DNA from: UBA5399 sp964464145
Lineage (GTDB): Bacteria; Bacillota; Clostridia; Christensenellales; Christensenellaceae
Reading direction: 5' to 3'
Length of the DNA stretch: 60,180 nt
Assembly: GCA_964464145.1 (NCBI GenBank)
Contig: CAYXFB010000007.1
Coordinates: 1-60,180 of the forward strand
A program made the translations under genes and the position numbers. This document shows, piece by piece, positions 33,974 through 42,473 of this stretch. Every line of letters begins with the position of its first letter. Positions within the stretch are counted from its first letter, which is position 1. The notes under the pieces were generated by a model, which saw only the letters and a list, made by a program, of their open reading frames with translations, did not search any database and was not told where the DNA came from.

Positions 33974-34034
33974 ATACCATTTCCATTTAAAACATTTATG
34001 TTTTTTAGCGCTTCAGCGCGTTTGAAATCAGTAT
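33974..34034. repeat. Dispersed palindromic repeat, copy C (61 bp)
   Basis: It begins ATACCATTTCC and ends GAAATCAGTAT. Hairpins AAAACAT/ATGTTTT and GCGCT/AGCGC lie inside. It is the short form of the family, 15 nt upstream of the RelA/SpoT gene start and 37 nt past the NAD synthetase fusion stop. Confidence 0.75.
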
Positions 34035-34071
34035 TAGTTCCGCGTAAGAATCGCGTTATATTAATATCCGC

Positions 34072-35454
34072 TCAATAGAGTATGCGCGCGCCCTCGCTCT
34101 TCATGCGCTCCAGCGCCGTTTCGTGCCCCTCGCCGTCCACATAGGCCAGGCAAAACTCGGGGACGGTAACATGAAAGCCGCGTTCCAGCAGCTCGAAAAC
34201 AGTTTGCATGACGCAATATTCGGTTGCCGCGCCCAGCACCGTCACGTTTTTCCCCAAATTGTCCGCAAGAAGGCCGAAGCTCGTGTTTTTTGCCATAACG
34301 GAAGAGTATTGCTCCTTCGCCTCGTCCGTGCCCTTGTTGAAAACGTTGTAGTGCTCTATGGGCGTGTTCACCGTTTTTTTGATATCCTTGTAAAACGAAG
34401 GGTGAAAATCCGCTCCGCGTGTGCCATCCACGGCGTGAGGCGGCCAAATACCGCCGTTCTCAAGGAAGGAGCAGTGATTTTTTGGGTGCAGATCGCGCAC
34501 GTAGAAAACCTGCGCGCCGGGGTGCGCGTTTATGTATGCCACGCTGGCCTTTACTGCGCGCTTGGCGTTTATGCAGGGCATTTCCATGTCGATGAAGGAG
34601 CCCACCAGATCCACGCACACTATGCACTCCGTATTGGGCAGCGTGTAAACGTCGCGTGGGGAGGAGGGCAGCGCGCGTTTGTGTTCGCTTCTTTCGTATA
34701 TGCTCTCCAGCTTTTTGGCGGCCGCCGTGTCTATTACGTTGCCGCGCAGATAGGCGCATATATCGGCATAGCTCATGCCCAGCTCGCTTTCGTCGTCCTC
34801 CGTTATGCCCAGGCCGGCCGCCGGGCGTTTCTTCATGACCGCCTCGGGCGCGCCAAACAGTGCGGACATTTCATATATATCGTCCTTCAAAAGCTCCTGC
34901 AGCGGATTTATATCGCTGCCGCCGTCGCCATATTTCGTGTAAAAGCCGGTCACTGCCTCCGCCGCGTGATCCGTTCCTATCACCAGCATGTTTTTGGCCA
35001 GCGCGTATTGATAGGTCATGCGCAGGCGGGGCTGCAAATTTCCCAGAGTGTACGCGTCCGGCGTGAAGCCTGCCGCAGCGCTCAGCGCCTCGCGCGCCGC
35101 CTCGTATCCGCCGCCTATGGAAACTGTGTCCGCCACGGTTTGCGGGTACAGCTTTTTGATCGCCTCCACGCTGTCCAAAGCGTCTTTATAGTCCGCCTGC
35201 TCTCCGTTGGGCAATATCACAAGGCGCAGCGTTTTTTGCAGCTTTGCCATGGCAAGCGCGCACAACGAACCGGCGAGAAAACTGTCTATACCGCCGGACA
35301 CGCCCAGCACCACACCGGCCGTGCCGCATTTTTTCACGTAACCGGCTACCCAGTTTACTATCTGCGTTTTTTTGCGCTCTATATATTCGGCTCTGCTCTC
35401 GCCCTCCCGCGCAAAATCGGGCGCGATAGCGGAGATTATCTCCCTTTGCTTCAT
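34072..35454 (-). CDS. Fused NAD synthetase-nicotinamidase (NadE-PncA)
   Basis: The 460-residue protein joins two NAD-salvage enzymes. Residues 1-270 are ammonia-dependent NAD synthetase: the PP-loop SGGIDS (53-58), GTDHAAEAVTGFYTKYGDGG (160-179) and GITEDDESELGMSY (216-229). Residues 276-460 are an isochorismatase-fold nicotinamidase with Asp282, Lys374 (NKGTDEAKEQYS) and Cys414 (ATEYCV) as the triad and metal ligands Asp321, His323 and His340. It would turn nicotinamide into nicotinate and complete NAD from its adenylylated form. The PncB and NadD steps between are not here. Its ATG overlaps the WYL gene stop by 4 nt. Confidence 0.9.
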   Translation of the reverse strand: MKQREIISAIAPDFAREGESRAEYIERKKTQIVNWVAGYVKKCGTAGVVLGVSGGIDSFLAGSLCALAMAKLQKTLRLVILPNGEQADYKDALDSVEAIKKLYPQTVADTVSIGGGYEAAREALSAAAGFTPDAYTLGNLQPRLRMTYQYALAKNMLVIGTDHAAEAVTGFYTKYGDGGSDINPLQELLKDDIYEMSALFGAPEAVMKKRPAAGLGITEDDESELGMSYADICAYLRGNVIDTAAAKKLESIYERSEHKRALPSSPRDVYTLPNTECIVCVDLVGSFIDMEMPCINAKRAVKASVAYINAHPGAQVFYVRDLHPKNHCSFLENGGIWPPHAVDGTRGADFHPSFYKDIKKTVNTPIEHYNVFNKGTDEAKEQYSSVMAKNTSFGLLADNLGKNVTVLGAATEYCVMQTVFELLERGFHVTVPEFCLAYVDGEGHETALERMKSEGARILY

Positions 35455-36443
35455 TTGCTTCCTCCGTATAAATTCAGTATGCCTTCCGCCTGACGCTTTA
35501 TTTCCTCCGCCAGCTCCGCAGGGGCGATCGCGCGCGCGCCCGCGCCGTAGGAAAGCGCCCACTGCACAAGATCGGGCGTTATTGCCGCGCGCTTTTTAAA
35601 ATGCAGTCCGTCCGGCTCGTCCGTAAGCTCGTCCGCCATTTCGGAGTTGAACTCAGCGACCAGGCGCGCTGCGTGGCCGGTAAAAACTATCTCTATATCC
35701 GAAGCGTCCTCGCCCGCCAGCTTGTCGAAGCGGGTGCGGCGGTATTCCTCGTAAAAATCCTCGGGTATATCAAAGCTGTGCGCCAGCACCTCCGCGCTCT
35801 TTATGCGCGATATGCGAAAATCACGCACGGAGCCACGCATGTGGCAGTAGCCAATGGCGTGCCAGCAGCCCTCGCGCACCTCCAGCACATAGGGGTCGAA
35901 AAGCCGCTCCGTTTCCTCGTCCGCGTAAAAGGAAATGTATGTCATACGCAGCCGCTTTTTTTGCGCGGCCGCTTCACGCACGCTGTCCAGTATGGCTTCG
36001 GAGAGCTCCGCCTCGCCCGAGCTCTTGGCGGGAGCCACCTTTATCATGTTTTGCACATCTGTAAGCGCGGCGCGGGAAAGCGCGGGCATCTGGCCCAGTA
36101 TGCTGTCGATTATCTCCTCCGCCTCGCGCGATATTTTGAGCCTGCTGTTTTGGCGAAGAACTTCCTTTATATAATACAGCGAAATTATCTGCGGCATGGA
36201 AAAATCCATTTTGGCGGCGGCATATTTATCCGCCTTGTAGACAGTTTTGCCGTCCACGCTGTCCTCATACACGTAAAAATTGCGCGAGATGCTGTCCATA
36301 TCGCGCGCGGCCATGCGGCGTGTGCATTCTATGCCAACATGCTCAAGCCGCTCCATTATTTCCTTCAGCGTATAGCCCCGCTCGCTCTGCGCAAGCAATG
36401 ACAATATATATAGCTGCCGTTCCGCGCTGGTACCCGAGTCCAT
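35451..36443 (-). CDS. WYL-domain transcriptional regulator
   Basis: The 330-residue protein has an N-terminal helix-turn-helix (YTLKEIMERLEHVGIECTRR) and a central WYL domain (RLRMTYISFYADEETERLFDPYVLEVREGCWHA region, about 160-215). A C-terminal WCX-like domain (GLHFKKRAAITPDLVQWAL) follows. WYL proteins bind small nucleic acids or nucleotides. It is translationally coupled to the NAD synthetase fusion, so control of NAD salvage in response to a nucleotide is plausible inference. Confidence 0.88.
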   Translation of the reverse strand: MDSGTSAERQLYILSLLAQSERGYTLKEIMERLEHVGIECTRRMAARDMDSISRNFYVYEDSVDGKTVYKADKYAAAKMDFSMPQIISLYYIKEVLRQNSRLKISREAEEIIDSILGQMPALSRAALTDVQNMIKVAPAKSSGEAELSEAILDSVREAAAQKKRLRMTYISFYADEETERLFDPYVLEVREGCWHAIGYCHMRGSVRDFRISRIKSAEVLAHSFDIPEDFYEEYRRTRFDKLAGEDASDIEIVFTGHAARLVAEFNSEMADELTDEPDGLHFKKRAAITPDLVQWALSYGAGARAIAPAELAEEIKRQAEGILNLYGGSK

Positions 36444-36578
36444 TCGCAGCCCCCTTCGCCTTTTTGTTCTACAATATATATTTTACAACGACATACATAT
36501 TTTCTCAAGCTATAAAGGCAATTTTCAGCCACTCTTCAAAAACATAAAATAATTATAAGAAATATTTTTCAAATCGGG

Positions 36579-36608
36579 TTGTATTTATTCCATGCTTTCT
36601 GTTAAAAT
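36579..36608 (+). promoter_or_regulatory. Promoter of the OxlT-like carrier gene
   Basis: TTGTAT (36579-36584) and TAAAAT (36603-36608) with an 18-nt spacer, 30 nt before the ATG; GGAGGTATAAATATT supplies the ribosome site. Confidence 0.5.
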
Positions 36609-36638
36609 TCATTTAAAAGGTTTGGAGGTATAAATATT

Positions 36639-37874
36639 ATGTCTAAAACACAAAACCGCGCGCTTCCGCTGATGGCGGGCGCAATCATTCAGCTTTGCAT
36701 TGGTATCATCTACATCTGGAGTATTTTCAAAGGGCCAGTAACAGAGTTTTACAGCGCCGCGGCCGATCCCGCGCTGGCGGCCACCTGTGCCTCCGTTACC
36801 TATTCGCTTATGCTGGCCACCTTCGTGATGGGAATAGTGCTGGGCGGCAGACTTAACGATAAAAAGGGACCGCGGCCGGTGGTGCTGGGCGGCGGACTGA
36901 TGTTTGTGGGCGGCATACTGCTGGCGGCGGCCTCTGCCACCTTTGCTCCGCAATATCCGCAGCTCATATGCGTATTCTACGGCGGCATGGCGGGCTTTGG
37001 CGTGGGCGCGGCCTACACCAGCACCATATCCTGCGCGCAAAAATGGTTTCTTGATAAAAAGGGTTTTGCCACCGGCATAATAGTGTGCACCTTCGGCGCG
37101 TCCACAGTTATATTCACGCCGCTGGTAAACTATCTGCTGTCGGCTATTGGCGTGCCCTTCACATTTATGACGCTGGCGCTCATATTCCTCGTGGTGATCG
37201 CCATATTCGCGCGGTTCATACAAAACCCCAGCGCGGAATACATGCAAAAATTCACGGCGGCGCAGCCCCAGCTGGTGACGCAAAAGCAATACACGCCCGG
37301 CGAGGTGGTAAAGACGAAGCAGTATTATTTTCTGCTCATCTGCATGGTGCTGGTGACCGCCTCATACTTCATATTCAACCCGCTTTTCAAATCGCTTGGG
37401 CAGGAGCGCGGGCTGGATGAGGGCGCGGCGCTTTTGGCGGTAATGCTTACCGGTGTGGCCTCCGCCTGCGGCAGGCTGGTGGCGCCCTGGCTCTCAGATA
37501 AGGTGGGTCGCAAAAACGCGCTGCTGCTGCTCTTTGTGCTCAGCATAGCGGCCGTGCTGCTGTTACTGTCCGCACAGGGCTACATATACATACTGCTCAT
37601 AGCCGTCATAGCATTCTCCTTTGGCGGAAGCGCGGGCGTTTTCCCAGCTATAAACGCAGATTTCTTCGGTGTTAAAAACGCGGGCGTGAATTACGGCCTC
37701 ATAATGATAGGCTTCGCGGTATCTGCGCTCACCTTCCCCACCATAGCCTCGGCAGTGAACGCGGGCGGCACAACCACGCCTCTCACATTCATACTTCCGG
37801 CGGCGGCCTGTGTGGCGGGCATACTGTTCACGCTGCTTTTGAAAAATCCGGCGGAAAAAAAGACAGAGGCTTAA
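36639..37874 (+). CDS. MFS transporter, OxlT (oxalate:formate antiporter) family
   Basis: The 411-residue carrier has 12 helices. The N-terminal segment GAIIQLCIGIIYIWSIFKGP and the loop GGRLNDKKGPRPVVLGGG are characteristic of the OxlT-like subfamily. The later GFGVGAAYTSTISCAQKWF matches too, as does the second-half loop LSDKVGRKNA. OxlT members exchange small dicarboxylates or monocarboxylates. Substrate cannot be fixed here, because no oxalyl-CoA genes are near. It is monocistronic. Confidence 0.85.
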   Translation: MSKTQNRALPLMAGAIIQLCIGIIYIWSIFKGPVTEFYSAAADPALAATCASVTYSLMLATFVMGIVLGGRLNDKKGPRPVVLGGGLMFVGGILLAAASATFAPQYPQLICVFYGGMAGFGVGAAYTSTISCAQKWFLDKKGFATGIIVCTFGASTVIFTPLVNYLLSAIGVPFTFMTLALIFLVVIAIFARFIQNPSAEYMQKFTAAQPQLVTQKQYTPGEVVKTKQYYFLLICMVLVTASYFIFNPLFKSLGQERGLDEGAALLAVMLTGVASACGRLVAPWLSDKVGRKNALLLLFVLSIAAVLLLLSAQGYIYILLIAVIAFSFGGSAGVFPAINADFFGVKNAGVNYGLIMIGFAVSALTFPTIASAVNAGGTTTPLTFILPAAACVAGILFTLLLKNPAEKKTEA

Positions 37875-37892
37875 AAACGGCTCAAACGCCTT

Positions 37893-37925
37893 ACCCCCGT
37901 TCAAAAGAGCGGGGGTTTTGATTTT
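37893..37925 (+). terminator. Terminator of the OxlT-like gene
   Basis: CCCCCGTTC and GAGCGGGGG form a stem over AAAA, followed by TTTTGATTTTG. Confidence 0.85.
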
Positions 37926-38023
37926 GTTGCCAGAATAGGAAACGCGGGCGGTTGACTTTGCGTATGTATGTATTTTATAATTAAAATACGTATATCCAAA
38001 TCATGTCGGGTGGTGGTATTATT

Positions 38024-38578
38024 ATGCCAAGATGCATAATGTGCGGTGCTAAGGGAACGCTATTAAAAGTAACTGGCGACGGCTATTGCAGCGCCTGCGA
38101 ACTGGAGCGGCTGGTTTATGACAAGCCGGGTTTTTTCATAAGCAAAATACACTATACCTATCTTCCGAACAATTTCATATTCTTTGTGGCGGTGGACGAT
38201 AAAAACCGCCAGTTTGCGCTGTGCGTGCAGTCCGTAACAAAGCCGTTCAGGTTGTTTTTCTTCAACTATGGCGATCTGATAGATTTTGAGTATTACGAAA
38301 ACAAAACAATATCCAACGTATATAACTCTATGATGATAAGTATCTATTTGAGTTCGCTCCAGCGCCCGCAGGTTTCGTTTTATCTTGTGAATTCGCCCAC
38401 GCAGTTCGGCAGCAAGGGCTACAATCAGGCGCTTAGGGCAACCAAGGAGATATTGGGTGTGCTGCACTATATCCGCCACAATGGCAGGGCGCAGGCAGCC
38501 GAGGCGTCGCCGCTTTTGTCCGCCACGTCAGAGGCCGGGATGCACCTTTCAGACAGCATATTAAAGTCAATAAAATAA
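38024..38578 (+). CDS. Zinc-ribbon protein of unknown function
   Basis: The 184-residue protein begins with a CxxC...CxxC zinc ribbon (CIMC at residues 4-7, CSAC at 22-25), then a compact alpha/beta domain rich in Phe and Tyr (FFVAVDDKNRQFALCVQ, LFFFNYGDLIDFEYYEN, MISIYLSSLQRPQVSFYLV). The second part resembles PH-like domains that bind peptides or membranes, but this is only shape. I chose the ATG at 38024 because GGGTGGTGG precedes it. It is probably cytosolic. No partner gene is close. Confidence 0.7.
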   Translation: MPRCIMCGAKGTLLKVTGDGYCSACELERLVYDKPGFFISKIHYTYLPNNFIFFVAVDDKNRQFALCVQSVTKPFRLFFFNYGDLIDFEYYENKTISNVYNSMMISIYLSSLQRPQVSFYLVNSPTQFGSKGYNQALRATKEILGVLHYIRHNGRAQAAEASPLLSATSEAGMHLSDSILKSIK

Positions 38579-38709
38579 ATTTGAGGCGCTTTTTATTACC
38601 GCCCATTGGGGCGCGTATTGACCTGCAAGTTCTATCTTTTGCATTGGTCATACCACGCTGCTTGCGGCGGGATTGTTGATAAAAATTGTAAAATATTTGA
38701 CGGGCTAGG

Positions 38710-38738
38710 TTGACATCATATACAATCGGCTCTACAAT
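38710..38738 (+). promoter_or_regulatory. Near-consensus promoter of the plus-strand RNA candidate
   Basis: TTGACA (38710-38715) and TACAAT (38733-38738) with a 17-nt spacer. No ORF with a ribosome site follows before the terminator at 38963. Confidence 0.65.
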
Positions 38739-38771
38739 ATATGTATGCAGGGCTGAATGAACCTGAAAATA

Positions 38772-38863
38772 CAAAAAAGACGCGGCAGATGGCAGTGTAG
38801 CAGCACTACCACCCTGCCATAAGGTGACGTGACACCTCAAGCAACCCATAAAGGGCACCGCGC
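38772..38863 (-). ncRNA. Candidate antisense RNA overlapping the plus-strand RNA
   Basis: On the minus strand TTGTAC (38893-38898) and TATAAT (38870-38875) are 17 nt apart. The predicted transcript would fold into a CGCGG/CCGCG-closed domain that ends in TCTTTTTTG, a good terminator. It covers the first half of the plus-strand candidate. One strand may be the functional RNA and the other fortuitous. Confidence 0.4.
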
Positions 38864-38962
38864 TTTATTATTATACACAAGCGCTTCCCAAAGTACAAGG
38901 GCAGTAGAGACGCCTGCCTTTGTGCTTCATCCCTCCCTTGTGGTGTTGTGGCGTAGTATAAT

Positions 38963-38995
38963 ACGCATGAGGTTTTTTAGCCTCATGCGTTTTTT
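38963..38995 (+). terminator. Terminator upstream of transketolase
   Basis: ACGCATGAGG (38963-38972) pairs perfectly with CCTCATGCGT (38981-38990), followed by TTTTT. It separates the RNA locus from tkt. Confidence 0.9.
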
Positions 38996-39138
38996 GTGTT
39001 TCCGGGAATCGGCTCTGCATTTTTTATGGAAGTTTTGTTCAAATTATAGAAAAAAATTAACATCGCGTATAGCTAAATTTACAGAAATATTATATAATAT
39101 AGCGGTATACATTTATTTTACAGGAGGAATTTCAATCC

Positions 39139-41121
39139 ATGAGTAAAGTTGATAAACTTGCGGTAAATACTATTCGCGTGCTCTCTGCCGAAGCAATACA
39201 GAAGGCAAACAGTGGCCACCCCGGTCTGCCCATAGGTTCAGCGCCTATGGCGTACACACTTTGGGCAAACCACATGAAGCACAACCCCGCCGATCCCAAC
39301 TGGGACAACAGGGATCGCTTCATACTCAGCGCGGGTCACGGCTCTATGCTGCTGTATTCGCTACTGCACATTTTTGATTATGGCCTCAGCATGGAGGAAA
39401 TAAAGAATTTCCGCCAATGGGGCTCCAAAACACCCGGCCATCCCGAGTTTGGCCACACCAAGGGCGTTGAAGCCACTTCCGGCCCGCTGGGTCAGGGGAT
39501 CGCAATGGCGGTTGGTATGGCGGTTGCCGAAGCGCACCTCGCCGCCACATTCAACAAGCCCAAGTTTAACGTGGTAGACCACTACACATACGCGCTCACT
39601 GGCGACGGCTGCCTGCAGGAGGGCGTTTCCGGAGAAGCAAGCTCGCTGGCGGGTACGCTTGGCCTTGGGAAGCTAATAGTGCTGTATGACAAAAACGACA
39701 TTACAATAGAGGGTAACATAAACATAGCCTTTGACGAGGATGTGAAAAAGCGCTACAAGGCCTACGGCTGGCAGGTACTTGAGGTGGATGACGGAAACAC
39801 GGACGTGAAGGCCATTTCCGCCGCCATAGAGGAAGCCAAGGCAGAGAAGAGCAAGCCTTCGCTTATAATAATAAAGACGGACATAGCCTATGGTTCGCCC
39901 AAGCAGGGCAGCGCCTCGAGCCACGGTTCCCCGCTGGGTCAGGAAAACATAGACGCCATGAAAAAGACGCTTGGTTGGGAATATAAGGAAGAGTTCTTCG
40001 TCCCCGAGGAGGTCAAAAAGCATGTAAACGAGCTCAAGGCAGTTTTCGCCGAGGAGCAGAAGCAGTGGACGGATATGTATGCAAAGTACGCCAAGGAATT
40101 CCCGGAGCTGGCCGCGCAGTACGAAGCGTGGAAGAAGCCGGTGGAAGCCAAGCTTTTCGACACGGAAGAATATTGGGCGTGCGAGGATAAGGCGCTGGCT
40201 ACACGCCAGTCCTCCAACGAGATACTCAACAGGCTGGCTAAGATGGTGCCCAACCTCATGGGCGGTAGCGCAGACCTCGCGCCCGCCAACCTGACCATAA
40301 TGAAGGAGCGCGACGATTTTGGCCCGGGCAACATGGCCGGTTCCAATATGCACTTTGGCATACGCGAGTTCGGTATGGCGGCAATAGCCAACGGTATGGC
40401 GCTGCACGGCGGTTTGGTTCCGTATTGCGCCACATTCCTCGTGTTCAGCGATTATATGAAGGGTGCTATCCGCATGAGCGCGCTTATGCAGCTTCCCGTA
40501 ACCTACGTTTTCACGCACGATTCCATAGGCGTGGGCGAGGACGGACCTACGCATGAGCCCATAGAGCATCTGGCCGCGCTGCGCGCCACACCCGGCGTAT
40601 ATATGTGGCGTCCGGCGGACACGCGCGAGACGGCTGCAGCCTACAGCTTCGCAATGACCTCCGGCAAGCCCAACGCGCTGGCATTTTCGCGTCAGCCGCT
40701 GCCTCAGCTTGCTGGCACGGGCAAGGCCGCGCTCAAGGGCGGTTATGTGCTCAAGGATACGGAGGGCACACCCGATGTTATACTGATCGCCACGGGCAGC
40801 GAGGTAAACCTTTGCGTAACCGCTGCCGAAGAGCTGGCCGCCAAGGGCGTAAAGGCGCGCGTGGTTTCCATGCCCTGCGTGGAGCTGTTTGAAGAGCAGG
40901 ATGCCGAATACAAGAAGAGCGTGCTGCCCTGTGATGTGCGCGCGCGCGTGGCCGTGGAAGCGGGCTCGTCCTTTGGCTGGGCGAAGTACGTTGGCCTGGA
41001 TGGCGACACGGTTTCAATAGACCATTTCGGCGCATCCGCACCGGCGGGCGTGTTGTTCGAGAAGTTCGAGTTCACCGCCGCCAAGGTGGTAGCAACCGCT
41101 ATGGGCGTTGTGAAGAAATAA
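39139..41121 (+). CDS. tkt: Transketolase
   Basis: The 660-residue thiamine diphosphate enzyme of the pentose phosphate pathway moves two-carbon units between ketoses and aldoses. The N-terminal TPP domain has SGHPGLPIGSAPMAYTLW and GDGCLQEGVSGEA, the metal-binding GDG motif. The middle domain has the catalytic Glu in HFGIREFGMA and DSIGVGEDGPTHEPIEHLA, and the C-terminal domain follows from about residue 530. Length is full. AGGAGGAATTTC precedes the ATG, and a terminator follows. It is monocistronic. Confidence 0.96.
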   Translation: MSKVDKLAVNTIRVLSAEAIQKANSGHPGLPIGSAPMAYTLWANHMKHNPADPNWDNRDRFILSAGHGSMLLYSLLHIFDYGLSMEEIKNFRQWGSKTPGHPEFGHTKGVEATSGPLGQGIAMAVGMAVAEAHLAATFNKPKFNVVDHYTYALTGDGCLQEGVSGEASSLAGTLGLGKLIVLYDKNDITIEGNINIAFDEDVKKRYKAYGWQVLEVDDGNTDVKAISAAIEEAKAEKSKPSLIIIKTDIAYGSPKQGSASSHGSPLGQENIDAMKKTLGWEYKEEFFVPEEVKKHVNELKAVFAEEQKQWTDMYAKYAKEFPELAAQYEAWKKPVEAKLFDTEEYWACEDKALATRQSSNEILNRLAKMVPNLMGGSADLAPANLTIMKERDDFGPGNMAGSNMHFGIREFGMAAIANGMALHGGLVPYCATFLVFSDYMKGAIRMSALMQLPVTYVFTHDSIGVGEDGPTHEPIEHLAALRATPGVYMWRPADTRETAAAYSFAMTSGKPNALAFSRQPLPQLAGTGKAALKGGYVLKDTEGTPDVILIATGSEVNLCVTAAEELAAKGVKARVVSMPCVELFEEQDAEYKKSVLPCDVRARVAVEAGSSFGWAKYVGLDGDTVSIDHFGASAPAGVLFEKFEFTAAKVVATAMGVVKK

Positions 41122-41138
41122 TTTAAGCGAAACGTAAA

Positions 41139-41177
41139 AGGGGCTGCCTTGGAAAAACCGAGGCAGCCCCTTATTTT
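41139..41177 (+). terminator. Terminator of tkt
   Basis: GGGGCTGCCTTGG and CCGAGGCAGCCCC form a 13-bp stem with one G-T pair over an A-rich loop, followed by TTATTTT. Confidence 0.9.
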
Positions 41178-41213
41178 GCTCGCAACTATGTTTATTAGAG
41201 CAAAGAGCTTACT

Positions 41214-42368
41214 TTATTCGTCCAGAGCCAGACGATAGAGCTCGTATATATCTCTTTCTGTGGTGTGGCGGGGGTTGCCGGGTGTGCTTACGTCGGCCAG
41301 CGCGTCGCGGGAGAGTGCTTCGAGGTCTTGCTCCTGCACGCCTATTTCCCTCAGCGTGGGTATGCCTATGTCTTTGGAAAGCTGCTTCACGGCGGCCACG
41401 GCCTCGCGGCGGTATTCCTCCTGACGCATTTGCTCCGCGCCCTTCACGCCCATCGCGAGGGCTATATCGCGGAATTTTTCGCCCGTATCGGGTGCGTTGT
41501 ATTTCATAACGAAGGGCAGCAACACCGCGTTGGCTACGCCGTGGGGCGTGTTATAGTATGCGCTCAGCGGGTGCGCCATGGAGTGCACTATGCCAAGACC
41601 CGCGTTGGAAAAGCCCATGCCCGCTATGTATTGGGCTATGCCCATGTTTTCCATCGCGGCCATATCGCCCGCCACCGCGCCGCGCAGATTTTTGGCTATC
41701 ATTGCGATGGCTTTTATGTCGAACATATCCGTCATATCCCACGCGTCCTTTGTGATGTAGCCCTCTATTGCGTGGGTGAGCGCGTCCATGCCCGTCGCGG
41801 CGATCAGGCTCTTGGGCATAGAGGCCATCATTTGCGGGTCTATTATTGCCACCTGCGGTATATCGTGCGGGTCGAGGCAGACAAATTTGCGCCTCTTCGC
41901 CTCGTCGGTTATAACGTAGTTAATTGTTACCTCCGCGCCCGTTCCGGCGGTGGTGGGTATGGCTATTGTGGGCACGGCCGGTTTTTTGGTGGGTGCGTTT
42001 CCCTCTAGGCTCACAACATCCTCAAATTCCGGATTGTTTATTATTATGCCAATGGCCTTGGACGTGTCTATGGGCGAACCGCCGCCCACCGCTACAAGCG
42101 CGTCCGCGCCGCTTGCGCGAAATGCCGCCACACCTTTTTTCACTATGTCCACCGTGGGATTGCTCTTTACCTCGCCGAACACCTCAAAGGGTATGGCGGC
42201 CGCCGCTAGCAGCGAGGTAACCTTGTCTGCCACGCCGTGCTTTATAAGCTCCGCGTCCGTAACTATCATAAGCTTGCTAAAACCGCGCTTGCGCACCTCG
42301 GGCACCAGATTGGAAAGCGCGTCCTTGCCAAAGTAGGAAGTTTCGTTCAGAATTATTCTGTGCGACAT
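41214..42368 (-). CDS. fucO: Lactaldehyde reductase / 1,2-propanediol oxidoreductase FucO
   Basis: The 384-residue iron-containing alcohol dehydrogenase resembles E. coli FucO along its whole length. The NAD-binding loop GGGSPIDTSKAIGII is at 95-109 and the iron ligands fall at Asp195, His199, His262 and His276, in step with FucO. VITDEAKRRKFVCLDPHDIP is a FucO-typical segment. The enzyme reduces L-lactaldehyde to 1,2-propanediol in anaerobic fucose or rhamnose use. Kinase and aldolase genes are absent, so the physiological substrate may differ. It is monocistronic. Confidence 0.88.
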   Translation of the reverse strand: MSHRIILNETSYFGKDALSNLVPEVRKRGFSKLMIVTDAELIKHGVADKVTSLLAAAAIPFEVFGEVKSNPTVDIVKKGVAAFRASGADALVAVGGGSPIDTSKAIGIIINNPEFEDVVSLEGNAPTKKPAVPTIAIPTTAGTGAEVTINYVITDEAKRRKFVCLDPHDIPQVAIIDPQMMASMPKSLIAATGMDALTHAIEGYITKDAWDMTDMFDIKAIAMIAKNLRGAVAGDMAAMENMGIAQYIAGMGFSNAGLGIVHSMAHPLSAYYNTPHGVANAVLLPFVMKYNAPDTGEKFRDIALAMGVKGAEQMRQEEYRREAVAAVKQLSKDIGIPTLREIGVQEQDLEALSRDALADVSTPGNPRHTTERDIYELYRLALDE

Positions 42369-42473
42369 ATATTTGCCTCCGAAAAAATTTATACTATATA
42401 CCCATTATAATATCGTGTGCGAAAAAAAGCCAATCCCCAAAATCAAACGATTTATCAATGCGGCGCACCAGCT

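Larger units (their letters stand above)
38745..38995 (+). ncRNA. Candidate structured RNA, about 250 nt, function unknown
   Basis: The 560-nt gap between 38578 and 39139 holds no supported gene, but has a strong promoter, stable folds and a terminator. CGCGG (about 38781) pairs with CCGCG (about 38858), enclosing TGGCAG/CTGCCA and AGGTG/CACCT hairpins. A second domain has AAGTACAAGGGCAG paired with CTGCCTTTGTGCTT. It does not match tmRNA, SRP RNA, RNase P RNA or a riboswitch that I recognise. 6S RNA cannot be excluded. Confidence 0.5.

Noticed and set aside
34123..35493. 456-codon open frame on the plus strand opposite the NAD synthetase fusion
   Set aside because: It is antisense to a gene with intact catalytic motifs, has an Arg/His/Val-rich composition typical of a reverse-frame shadow, and lacks a ribosome site.
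38752..38768. TGAACCTGA, a string found in TPP riboswitches, before a TPP-dependent enzyme
   Set aside because: The CTGAGA and GCGTAGGGA partners are missing and no TPP-type fold can be drawn. A terminator also separates it from tkt.
38790..38866. T-box-like strings (GGGCACCGCG on plus, AGGGTGGTA on minus) in the RNA locus
   Set aside because: Neither matches the full 14-nt T-box, no specifier stem or AGTA loop is visible, and the downstream gene is transketolase.
15936..42368. A single fucose-use pathway made of the isomerase-like gene and fucO
   Set aside because: The two genes are 24 kb apart with no kinase, aldolase or permease between them, so a joint pathway cannot be claimed from this window.
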